DNA from: Adiantum capillus-veneris
Taxonomy: Eukaryota > Streptophyta > Polypodiopsida > Polypodiales > Pteridaceae
NCBI GenBank assembly: GCA_014529385.2
Contig: CM043963.1
Span: forward strand, 95,494,412-95,558,411
DNA length: 64,000 nucleotides
Direction of reading: 5' to 3'
In this document: positions 10,861 through 21,000 of the stretch, piece by piece
How the letters are laid out: each line of letters begins with the position of its first letter
Position numbering within the stretch: the first letter of the stretch is position 1
Translations under genes and position numbers: made by a program
Notes under the pieces: model-generated
Database searches by the model: none
Told to the model about the DNA's origin: nothing
The model's input: the letters and a program-made list of their open reading frames with translations, nothing else

Positions 10861-12720
10861 TTGAACAAGGCTAGACGGTGGATGAAACAAGCAAGCAGGT
10901 CTTTGACTAAACAAGGATGGCCTAAACGGCCCAGGTAAACAAGTAGACAAGGATGGCCAAAGGAGAGGTAGACAACAGCAAACAAGTAGACGCACATCGA
11001 AGTGTATCCGCAAGTTTCCTTATGTTTTCTTGAGATATAAAGATAGTAACAAGTAAACTGACATGGTTAGGTAAACAAGACTAGACTGGACGCATGAGAA
11101 ACAAGTTAACACGTCTTTGACAGCCTAAAGAACACATGTGAACAAGTAGACATACACCCTAAACCGCCCACCTACGAACAAGTAGCCAGACACAGGCTAA
11201 CAGTTACCCTAAACCTGCGAACAAGTAGCTAGACATAGGTAAACAAAGCCGACCTAGAGACATGGACAACCAGGAACAAGTAGACAGACATAGGTACTGA
11301 AGTAGGCATGGGACGTAACCGTGATCAAATAGGCATGGGCAATTGCGAACAAGTAGACAGACTTGTATAGGTAAAGAAAGCCTGGATGCATGAGAAACAA
11401 GGGTTTTGCACTACTTTGATCAAACAAGGACGGCCTAAAATGTTCGGGTAAACAATTAGATGTGGGCGGTAACCTTGAACACTTAAGCAGACATGGGTGG
11501 AAGCCGCAACCAAGTAGACTGACATGGGAAGGTAAACAAGGCTGGCCTAGATGCCATGAGAAACAAGCAAGTGACCATGTCTTTGACTTTGACCAAACAA
11601 GGACAGCCTAAACGGCACATGTAAACAAGTAGACATGGACGGTAGCATCAACCTACAAACAAGTAGCCAGACACAAGTAAACAAGGCCAGCCTAGATGCC
11701 ACGACGCCTAGAAACGTGGACAACCAGGAACAAGTAGACATGGGCCGTAACTGCGAACAAGCAGACAAACACAAGTAAACAAGGCCAACCAAGACGAATG
11801 AGAAACTAGGGAACACGTCTTTGATCAAACAAGGACGGCCTAAATTGTGTGGGTAAACAAGTAGACATGGGTGGTAACCGCGAACAAGTAGGCTGACATG
11901 TATGGGTAAAGAATTGTGGCCTAGACACTTGAGACACAAGTAAGTGAACACGTCTTTGACCAAACAAGGACACCCTAAATGGCACATATAAACCGTCAAC
12001 CTACGAACAAGTAGCCAGACACAGGTAAACAAGGCCGATCTAGGTGCCGCGATGCACATGGACGATAACCCTAGACATGGATGGTAACCATCAACCTACG
12101 AACAAGTAGCCAGACACAGGTAAACAAGGCCGGCCTAGGTGACGCGATGCACATGGACAACCACGTACAAGTAGACACACACACAAGTAAAATAGACATG
12201 GGCAGTGGAAATTATGAACTAGTAGATACTGTCTATATAGGTGAAGAAGACCGGCCTAGATGCGTGCCTAGATAGGGCGGTAACCATGAACAAGTAGATA
12301 GACATAGGAGAACGAGTAGATAGACATAGGGTGGTAACAGTGAATAAGTAGGCATGGGCAACCACAAACAAGTAGATAGACACGGGGAAACAAGTCTGGC
12401 CAAGATGCTTGAGAAACAAGTAGACATGGGCAACTGTGAACAAGTAGACTAACGTGGATAGGTAAACAAGGCTGGCCGAGACACATGAGAAACAAGTGAG
12501 CATGTATTTGGCCAAACAAGGATAGCCTAAATGGCAATTTCAATCAAGTAGGCAACTGTGAACAAGTAGACATGGGAAACCATGAACTGGTAGACAAACA
12601 CGGGTAAACAAGGCCGTCTTAGATGGACATATAGGCATCTATGTTCAAGTTGACATGGACCACCCACCACTCCAAATTCTCTGTCACTCTTCAACAACTT
12701 TGGGTAAACAAGGGCACTAA
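10860..12720 (+). repeat. Degenerate array of GTAAACA / CAAGTAGAC words
   Basis: Over about 1.85 kb the same short blocks recur on one strand in varying order: GTAAACAAGG or GTAAACAAGT, GAACAAGTAGACA, GGCCGGCCTAGATGC, CATGAGAAACAAG, and TTTGACCAAACAAGGA. At least fourteen exact GTAAACA words occur between 10937 and 12710. Spacing is irregular, mostly 50-120 bp, so it looks like an old, scrambled minisatellite rather than a clean tandem array. Reading frames crossing it are repetitive and not genes. Confidence 0.8.
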
Positions 12721-13789
12721 AATGGAGGCAACCATAATCCACTACTCGGCCTTGCGAAGAAAGAACTTGGAATAAACAAAGACAGATGAACATAGGCATT
12801 TGAGTAGACACGGACCACTCCGAGTACTAACTCCTCAATAGTTGTAGGTTTTATACTTCCACACATCCATTCCTTCTTTCCCTTGCATTGTCGATTCCTT
12901 TTAGCTTCAATGACAATTCCCTTTACTTCCCCTGAAGAGAGGCAATGAGAGTGTGGTAGAGATGCGTGGAGGGAGTGAGAGAGAGAGAAGAGGAGAATGA
13001 CACCCGATGGGCCCCAACCAACGCACACTCTCAAGGACCCTCACACCATTGCCAATGTGGTATTTAATTTAGATTGCGTAAGTGGAATGAAGACATGCAA
13101 TACCCGAAGTGCATATTCAAACCGACTGAAATGATGAATGTCGTCACGACACCTCCAGGATTGATCTGATGCACCGTTGGATCCTTCTGTGCCTGCATGG
13201 CCACCAAGGGGTTTTTTTGGGGCTGAATTGTGCTCCCAATGTGAGAGGAATGAAGGGCTGAAAACGCAGATATCTACATTGCTGATGATGGGAAGCAGTG
13301 TGAGCTAAAACAACCACTCAACAAAGCAAAGCCCTTGACAAGGCCGCCCTGGGTAGCCACAAACCACTTCACATACATGATAAACAACATCGGGCTGTAA
13401 GTAGACATGAACTACTTACTTAAAAGCTAATACAAAGCTCTCAACGGGCATGAGCCATCTCACCTACTCGAAGATAGGCTAGAATAAACAAGGCAACCCT
13501 TATGGCAAACATGGCCTCACATGGTGCACTATGCGTACCTCAAGATGGTGAAAAACAACATGAACTTGATGTCAGCTACCCATGACAACTCCGAGAAAAC
13601 AAACAAAACCACATGCAAGGAAGGAAACATAGAAGCGTGCAAAGCAGTCCTATAGCAAACACGGACGAGTACCCATAATCCACAACACCTCTTAGCAAAT
13701 AAAGACACCGCATGCAAATACAAAAGTCTTTATGTTCATTGTACGATTACTAAGAAATTTGCCTAGTTGCATGCAATATATGATGTGGG
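12721..13789. other. Intergenic, no gene seen
   Basis: No recognisable protein, RNA gene or transposon end. A minus-strand frame at 13034-12717 (105 aa) has no family resemblance that I can support. Confidence 0.5.
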
Positions 13790-15010
13790 TTCACGTTTAT
13801 GGGAAGTGCAAGGTGTGGACCCATGGCAGTCATCCATTGTTCAAGAACCATTAGCTCCATTGTACGTAGTATTGACTAGAAACCATGACATCCCTTGCTA
13901 ATGTCATCTTGGCCAAATATTGGGTGCAGAACTAGGTACTAGTACATATGCCAGCATACATCAATGCAAAGCTCTGCATACTGAGTTTTTTTCCATAACT
14001 CTGTAGATGCAAGGTAGATCCAGCCACAATGAGAGCAATTGCTAAAAGGGGCATCAAGTAGGGGAAGTTAGCACCTTAATAAGGTAGTTGATATAGGGCA
14101 TGTGCACCATGGAAGGTAGAAAGAACTAACACAATATCTGCTGATCATAACTCGAGCAAAAAAATCAGAAAAAGAAGTACTATGTCCGGTTTAGGGCCTA
14201 GGCAATATACGTTGATGAATCCAGCATATGCCTAGTCTTCTCTTTATCACGTCGTTTAGGGAAAAACTAGCTAGACAACTAGGGATTGTGTCAAAAGATA
14301 GCGTATTTGCTGCATATACCCACTTTTGGAGCGTGAAAATCAAACTTTGATGGAACTACAATTAGAGTTTTTGTTTGTAACCAGGAAATTTTGTATTCAA
14401 ACCAAGGTAGGAGAGCACTAAATAGATCTATGTACTCAGTTTTTGTCATAGCTCGAGAGAAGCAGGGTAGACTCATCCAGAATGAGCCTAGTTGATAGGC
14501 CTTGCATACTACGGAAGGTAGAGAGAATTAACACAATATCAGTTGGCGTGCAAAACTTCACAATGCGAAGCCTACATTTCCGCTATATGACCAAGGAATA
14601 TACCTTGATGAGTTCAACATATGCCTAGATTCACCTCTAAAGGGAAGTCCATGGTAGAGACTCATGGTTGTCATCCACATGTCAATATAACCATTAGCTC
14701 CCCACCAATCTGTTGTCACAATTTTAGAGATGGAAGTCAGATTCAGCCACAATGAAGCCTAGCATTGAACCAAGCAGTAAATATGAAATGTTGGCACAAA
14801 CAAGAGGCAATTGGTACGGCATGCACACCGTGGGAGGTGCAAAGAATTAACTCAACACCAGCTGGTTGTAACTCAAGCAAGAACTTCACAATAGGAAGCT
14901 AGAAATACATGTAGATATGACTAGATTCACCATTAAAGGGAAGGTCAAGGTATAGAGTCATGGTAGTCATCCATATGTCGATATAAGCATCAACCAATTT
15001 ACTAAACATA
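13790..15010 (+). repeat. Degenerate tandem repeat, about three copies of 300-430 bp
   Basis: Phrases recur in the same order: a GGGAAG...CATGG...GTCATCCA block near 13800, 14640 and 14937; ATATGCCTAG(T/A)(C/T)T near 14226, 14620 and 14915; and CAACAC/ACAATAT(C)...GCTG...TAACTC near 14130, 14535 and 14855. Divergence is high. No coding capacity is evident. Confidence 0.65.
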
Positions 15011-16099
15011 TCATGCATAGTGTTTACTAAATACTACACCCCCACTAACATGGTCAATTTCCCAATAGTAGGTGTCAGACTAGGTTCGAATATATGCTTT
15101 CACACACCCAAACCACATGCATGCGTGCACACACACAAATAAGCATACATAAATACAAAGGTTTGCAAACACAAACAAAGAATATAAGCAGCAAAACAAT
15201 AAAATTAGAGAAAGAGTTTTAGACCACTCTACATGCTTATCATAGCCTTCATTGATTCGCTTTTGGATGTGGGCAAGGTGTTGATCGGCGGTTGAATGAT
15301 AGACCTCCATGGCTCCTTCACAATCCTATTGACGAATTCATCCCTAGGCATTGTTCTAGTCTCGGGATTCACCTTATCCCATTTCTCCTCCGTTCGCCAA
15401 CTATTGAGGTTCTCAGCCTTTCTCAGCCCCCTCAAGCCTCGGCCCGTCGCAGTAGATCACCCCTCCCCCTGCCAACCCACGGGCCTCATCGCAAACTCCC
15501 TCAACATGCCTGAATACAAGCTCCAATCGCCTCCTTGTTCTCGCCGTGCATGCAGACCCTGTGCAACAATGCAAGCCGATAAACCCCCCCCCCCCCCCGC
15601 CCCAAAAAAAAAAAAAACCCTCTGCATACTGTCCACTCCACCCACCCGCATGCAACATACAAGCTCGCCTGCCAGCATCGAGATCCTCGCCACGCTAGAC
15701 ACCATTCTTGCCACCTCAGCAATCCCCCTTGCCAACGCGGCCCAATTCCCCGTTGGAGACACCCACATAAGCCCGCCAGTCCATGTTCACTTTATTTGCC
15801 CTTGTTTACTTTTACTTGTTTACGTGGACGACGGAGATCTCCACAAAAACAACACCCGACTCTCTTGCCGTGGATCCGACCACTTCCCCTTCCTTAAAGA
15901 CCTCGTGTCGAATAGTCATGAGGGGAGGCGATGCCAGTGCCCGCCTAAACAATATCTCACACAAGCTTTTGCCAATTTTAAATTGGGGGAGCGGGGGCAT
16001 CGCGGGCCGTCGATTTTGCGATGCCATCCGAATTTTCCAATTGGCCCAAATTTACTAAACTAACCTGAATTTATCAAGAACATGTCTCCCAATGCTCTC
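15011..16099. other. Low-complexity interval with an unconvincing long reading frame
   Basis: A plus-strand frame at 15296-16063 is 255 codons long but runs through homopolymers (C run near 15585-15598, A run near 15605-15616) and shows no domain. The opposite strand holds short frames (for example LNSWRTEEKWDKVNPETRT at 15435-15229) that look more protein-like, possibly an exon scrap, but I cannot name a family. Confidence 0.4.
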
Positions 16100-16106
16100 A
16101 AGAAAC

Positions 16107-16170
16107 ACGCGCAGGCGAAGTGGTTAAGGTGATAAGCTCTTAACGGTGATGTCGTGGGTTCGAGTTTGGA
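16107..16170 (+). repeat. tRNA-like SINE head
   Basis: An A-box-like AGGCGAAGTGGTTAAGG (from 16113) and a B-box-like GGGTTCGAGTT (from 16156) sit 42-43 nt apart, the spacing of RNA polymerase III internal promoters. The stems do not close into a proper tRNA, so this is more likely a SINE head than a tRNA gene. The 3' limit of the element is not known. Confidence 0.5.
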
Positions 16171-16188
16171 GGGGGGGGTGCAACCTCA

Positions 16189-16566
16189 ACACTAAAGGGC
16201 ACGTGCAATTTAATTAAGCCCAAGCGATGGGATCTACGACAGGGGAACTAGGACACGGAGATCGGGACGCGCACAGCCGTAGGATGAGCCAGAGTAAACT
16301 AGGACACAAAAAAGTAAACTTGGACAAGCAGGGAGCCTGTCTTTGTTTACTTATCATGCATATGTTTCCCATCATGGACAACATGTGTGCACGGGAGTCT
16401 TGGATAGGCGACATGCCTTGCATGGCCCCCACCCAGGTTCAAATCCCGCGTGCGACACCTGACGTCCATTTTTTGAGCCCTTAAACCTCCTTGAGATTCG
16501 TGTGCATAACCCCCCACCGTTGATCCCACCACTTGGCTTCATTAAATTTCCGTGCCCTTTAGTGCT
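16189..16566. repeat. Inverted repeat, 46-bp arms around about 290 bp
   Basis: The arm at 16189-16234 (ACACTAAAGGGCACG...GGGATC) is the approximate reverse complement of 16522-16566. The left arm starts about 25 bp after the SINE head at 16107. Either two related non-coding elements lie in opposite orientation or this is the outer part of a foldback element. The arms differ at several positions. Confidence 0.65.
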
Positions 16567-16667
16567 GAGGGGGGTACATGTCACCTGAATTTACAAGTGT
16601 CACCCAAACTTACAAGTTTTTGGTGCACCGAATTTACCAGTTTTCCCAAATTTACAAGAAGCGGATC

Positions 16668-16835
16668 GGATGGCTCATATTGCACCTAGTCCCCGTAATA
16701 AACATGGGCCATTGACCACCTCCTAAAATGCCCGTGTGAGATAGTGAGGAGGCACGGCTAGCCTCGTTACTAAATGACACCTCCTCTTGGGAGGTGAGAT
16801 CAATGGCTCACGATCACCGGTTGATTGTGACCGTT
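16668..16835. mobile_element. Foldback (MITE-like) unit A
   Basis: Outer arms ATCGGATGGCTCATATTG and the reverse complement of CAATTGTGACCGTTGGAT-like sequence near 16820-16840 enclose inner arms GGGCCATTGACCACCTCC and GGAGGTGAGATCAATGGC. The whole can fold on itself. A related unit lies at 17150-17350. Confidence 0.5.
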
Positions 16836-16869
16836 GGATTGCCTATGGAATGCAAAAGGTTCCCACTTT

Positions 16870-16945
16870 CTCGCATCCGGGACTTGAACCCGCTACCCTC
16901 TCCCCAGCGGAATTGACTCTAACCACTAGGATAACGCGCGCTCGT
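16870..16945 (-). repeat. tRNA-like SINE head (minus strand)
   Basis: On the minus strand an A-box-like TATCCTAGTGGT (16933-16922) is followed 43 nt later by a B box GGTTCAAGTCC (16890-16880). The B box is near perfect. The acceptor stem does not close and there is no CCA-adjacent stem, so I call it SINE-like rather than a tRNA gene. Confidence 0.55.
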
Positions 16946-16979
16946 TGAAAGGTGTGTGTGTGGTAAGTTTATAGATCAC

Positions 16980-17135
16980 GGCGTCGCGGATAAGTTTACA
17001 CCTAATTCACATCGAGTTCGCATTGAGTTCACACCACCCTCCCCAATTCACACCTAGTTCACACCGTGTTCACGTTGAGTTCACACCAAATTTGGTGTGG
17101 TGCACATACCTCTGAGTTCACTCTTAGTTCACACC
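16980..17135 (+). repeat. 11-nt-period array 1 (GTTCACACCNN)
   Basis: The word GTTCACACC or close variants recurs, with several successive copies in an 11-nt register (for example GTTCACACCTA, GTTCACACCGT, GTTCACGTTGA, GTTCACACCAA near 17050-17092). It is not a gene and has no coding sense in any frame. Confidence 0.7.
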
Positions 17136-17149
17136 TAGTTCAAATGACG

Positions 17150-17350
17150 ATTGGACAGCTCAGATTGCACCCGCCTCGCGACGCCTATTGTGGGCCATTG
17201 ATCCCACCTCCCTAGGGAGGTGTCAATTAGTGAGACGAGGCACCGCTACGCCAACTCCCCTCAGGATTATTTGACACCACTTGTGTCAGGTGGGATCGAT
17301 GGTCGCTATTAATTGGGGATGGTGGGATTGGTTTTGCGCCGTCCAATGGC
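17150..17350. mobile_element. Foldback (MITE-like) unit B
   Basis: Outer arms (ATTGGACAGCTCAGATTGCA at 17151 and the reverse complement near 17330-17350, TTTTGCGCCGTCCAAT) and inner arms (GGCCATTGATCCCACCTCC and CAGGTGGGATCGATGG) make an imperfect hairpin of about 200 bp. It shares arm and loop words with unit A and with a partial unit at 17770-17845. Confidence 0.55.
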
Positions 17351-17590
17351 GAATTAATCCCCAAGTGATCGTCATGTGATCACAATCCAAGGGAACTCAA
17401 TGTGAACATCAAGTGATCGCCAAGTGATCCTCGTGTGATTCCCAATTGAGATGTGATCACCCTGTGAACCTACCTATTCCAAAGTGATCACCGTGTTACC
17501 CCAACCATTCTAAAGCGATCTCCAAGTGATCACCGTGTGACCCCAACCATTCCAAAGTGATTTCCAAGTGAACACCGTATGATCCGTACC
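17350..17590 (+). repeat. 11-nt-period array 2 (GTGATCACCNN)
   Basis: GTGATC, GTGATT, GTGACC and GTGAAC words recur, many at 11-nt steps (for example GTGATCGCCAA, GTGATCCTCGT near 17415-17436), and a longer CCCCAACCATTC(C/T)AAAG phrase appears twice. It follows foldback unit B just as array 1 follows unit A. Confidence 0.65.
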
Positions 17591-17639
17591 CCGTCACTTT
17601 TGCCAGATCATACTATGTTCTCACCCTCTTTACAAATGG

Positions 17640-17710
17640 CGTGCGATAGCTTAATGGGAGAGCGTCCGCCTCTAGTGTGGGAGGTGGTGGGTTCAAATCG
17701 TGGGGGCAGA
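17640..17710 (+). repeat. tRNA-like SINE head
   Basis: An A box TAGCTTAATGG (17649) and a B box GGTTCAAATCG (17692) are 43 nt apart. A 7-nt anticodon-loop-like CTAGTGT can be placed between them, but the T-stem and acceptor stem are mismatched, so a functional tRNA is unlikely. Confidence 0.5.
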
Positions 17711-17865
17711 CCGATTGGAATCTTTTAATTCTTGAGAATAAATGGATGGTTCACATCTTTCAGAGATCTTGGACCGCCGACCCCACCTAACAGCGTGGTG
17801 TCAAATAGTCCCGTGGGCCAACTCCCCTTGACTCCATCGCAGGCCGAAGCGCTCTCGGAAAGAGA

Positions 17866-17876
17866 CGTTTAAATAT
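17866..17876 (+). promoter_or_regulatory. Possible TATA-like box upstream of the GRAS gene
   Basis: TTTAAATATGG lies about 175 bp before the start codon and is the best TATA-like sequence in the interval. A purine-rich GA tract at 17960-17980 follows. Weak support; position only. Confidence 0.25.
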
Positions 17877-17991
17877 GGACGTCAGTGTTATCTTTTCTCG
17901 CCATGATTGCTTTGTGTTTGCAGCCTGCAGAGGCGCGAACCGGGGACATCGGAGAACTTAGAGAGAGAGAGAAAGAAGTGCAGGCGCAGGG

Positions 17992-18045
17992 ATGGATGGA
18001 TGGAATATGGGGATGAGTGAGCAGAAGCTCTTTTTCTGCTCGTGA
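17992..18045 (+). other. Overlapping upstream ORFs before the GRAS start codon
   Basis: Five ATGs within 22 bp (17992, 17996, 18000, 18007, 18013) open frames in all three phases and all end before the main ATG at 18050; the longest is 17 codons (17992-18045). If transcription starts upstream of them, such uORFs would be expected to lower translation of the main frame. Whether they are in the mRNA depends on the unknown transcription start. Confidence 0.5.
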
Positions 18046-18049
18046 GAGA

Positions 18050-21000
18050 ATGGGGGATGGTTTCTCCTCTTTCCTCATTGATGGGCTCTCTGCAGACATC
18101 TTGGGCTCCATATGCACAGATGGCGATTGCAGGGTTCTAAGTAGCCCCCTTCCCCCTTCTTCAGCATCACAAGTGCATCCAACGGAGCAGAACCCTCCCT
18201 TCAGTCCAGAGTTAACCCACCTACATGCTCTTCTGGAGGAGGATGATACTCCTGCAGAAGATGAAGCGAATCTCAGCCTCGGCATGTTGGTTGCATATCA
18301 TGCCAAAGCTTCTGAACTCGCAGCCATCTTGAAGGAAGACTCTCCTGCCCTGAATCTAAATTTCACTCTTAAATCTCAACACTCTTCACCCTTGTTGCCA
18401 GAAGCGGTCCCTCCGAGCATGCACAATCCAAGCCTCCAGATACCTGACAACAGGTTTTTCCCCTTGCACGGCTCTGGTCCACCTCGGACACTTGCACCAC
18501 CCCCCTACTGCGTGTCAACTAAGCTCCTTGACACTGAGCTCTTTAAAAGTATACCGGCTGCAACCTTGCCGTCCTTCATCAATAACCCTTTTAGTGTTAG
18601 GGCTGAGAAAGAGCACAGGAAAGCCTCTGCTCTTAGGCCTCGCAAGGAGCCTTACAAAATTGTTGGCAAACCAAAAGAGGATGTGTATGTTGATCTCAAT
18701 CATTTGCTGCTGCGGTGTGCAAATGCTATTGGATTGAATGACAGCAAGACAGCCATGGATGCACTACTGAAAGTGAAGCAGCATGCATCTCCAGATGGAG
18801 ATGGGGCACAACGGATGGCTTATTACTTTGTAGATGCTTTGGAAGCTAGGTTAGCAGGCACAGGTTGGCAAGTTTACTTGGGACAAATGCGGCAACAGCG
18901 AGCATCTCCAAAGGAGATTTTGAAGGCTAGTTGGATGTATATGTTAAACTCTCCATTTGCAAAGGCATTTCGCTTTTTTGTGAATCAGATGATTTTGGGT
19001 GTGGCAAAGGAGGCATCAGTTTTACACATTATGGAATACCAGTTTACAGGTTTTCAGTATCCATCTCTTTTTAAGGCTTTGGCTGAAAGGCCAGGAGGTC
19101 CTCCACAGGTATGCAATGCACTGCTGAAAATAGCTTGTTTTACAGTGTAGAGTGCATATTTGTTTGGCTTGGCATGCATTTTGTACATGTTTGTACATCT
19201 AAGGCATACAGTGCGCACACGTTTCCGTGAGATGCTAGATTGCAGGAAACACACTCCTCGGGCTTGAACTGTTCTTTCGGCGGTTCCAGTCAGAGCGTGT
19301 GTTTCAATCCTTGGAAACGAGGGTGGAAATTGGAACCTCGGGCAATCTTTTTAAGTAAGAAACTGGGCTGCTTTTGTTACATGAGGTTTTTAGAGAAAAT
19401 AAACTTTTTCTGAACTGGCTAATCTCTACATCCAGAGAGCAAGCTAAGAGGACAGTTTTTCTGGAAACAGTCAATTGTTAGCAAACTATGCAAGTACTTG
19501 TGATCTTCTGCATTCTTACTGATGTACCTTTTAACTGGTCATACTCCTGTTGAGCCTCCATTGGGCATACTCTCGGTGTCCCCTAGTTAGGGAGGTTGTC
19601 GTTTTAGGGTGAGTTGTACAGGTTGCCATTTCCAAATTGGAAATGTTTCATGAAGCAAAGGTAAAAGGGAGGGAAATGTACGAATATTCATTCTTAACTG
19701 AATAGGGAGTTGTGCTGTGAGTTTCACATGTACAAGGAGGAGCCTCAAGTATAAGTTGTTAGTGCATTTATTGCGGCAGGAAAAGTTATGGCATCTCAAG
19801 TGAATTGCCAAATGTGATTCCAATGTTTATTTTGGCTTTTAGGTATTTATTTCACTTATTTGTTTAAGTCTGGGTAGGGCAATTTACTGAGGTGGCTATA
19901 TAGCATTGCCAAGGTTGGTTGGTTCAGAAGTATCTCTCGCTCTCTTTTTCTCTCTCATGTATTCTCCCCATTGCTCTACGCTTCCACATCATCAACTTTG
20001 ACATGGTATCAGAGCTTTGTGCTCATTGATCGCAAGGGAGAGGATCAACACCCGTGGAGAAGAGGAAGATCCAAAGCAAAGAGATCCCTTGCAGGTTGTG
20101 TTTTTTAAAGCTAGAGGGTCGCTGGCGTTTTTCAAGATCGGTGTGTTCTGTAGTGTTTTGATATGCTGCCAGAATATTCGTTTTGATGTGCTGCCAGAAT
20201 CGGCCTCTTGGTATGCTGCGAAAATCGGCGTTTGATATGTTGCAGGAATCTGTTGAGGCAGTGGTCTGCTGAATGGCGTTTTGAGATGCTATCTATATAT
20301 TGCAGATTTTCTCAGGTGCGTTTTGAAACGTTGTTTCAATAGTGCAGAGATTTGAGAAGCATTTTTTGAGGCTTTGGGCCAAGAAGACCTTGTTGGAAGC
20401 TTTTCTATGTGCGTTTTGAAATGTTGCACGTAGAGAAGGCTTGGAGGGCTGTGATATTTAAAGCATTTTGAAAGGTGCTACTTTAGTGATGGCTAGAGAA
20501 GACCTCTCTTTGCAAAGCATTTTGAAATGCATGATCAAAAGAGGCCCAAAGTGCTGTGCTTTTGGCATCAAAGGCATAAGCAAGGGCTTGTTTCCGCGTA
20601 GCTTCGGCATCGATAACCATGACCAACACCAACTATCGGCTATGGAAAGTGGATCAACCAATTCCCGGTTAGCGGCCTATGCACGGGTGAAGTTCTCAAG
20701 GAAGCCGTCGATATGTTTGGCTCGGGATTGTGAAGCCAAAAGCGAATGCACGAGCTTGCTAGAGGACAAAGGCAAAGGCACACTTGATGAGGTCGACAGT
20801 ACCAGTACTCAGTTAGATGCCTCGGTACCCACGAGGTCCGATAACCATTGTTATAAAAATGGCACGATGCTTTGTTTGACTTAGGAGTTTGAAGCCAAAG
20901 ACAAAAGTAAGAACTCACAAAGGGACAAAGGCAAAGGCAAAGGCAAGCTAGATAGAGATAACGGTGATAAAGATTTGACAGAGGAGATCGGCATGGCACA

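Noticed and set aside
15296-16063. 255-codon plus-strand reading frame
   Set aside because: It crosses C and A homopolymers, has Pro/Lys low complexity and no domain; the minus strand looks more protein-like over part of it.
17640-17710. Functional tRNA (Thr-like anticodon loop)
   Set aside because: T-stem and acceptor stem have several mismatches; SINE head is the better reading.
18017-18049. Upstream extension of the GRAS frame to a GTG
   Set aside because: GTG is not a normal start in plant nuclear genes; the first in-frame ATG is 18050.
20468-20884. 138-codon frame in the intronic LTR element as a host gene
   Set aside because: It lies between the two LTRs and lacks any domain; at best an eroded gag.
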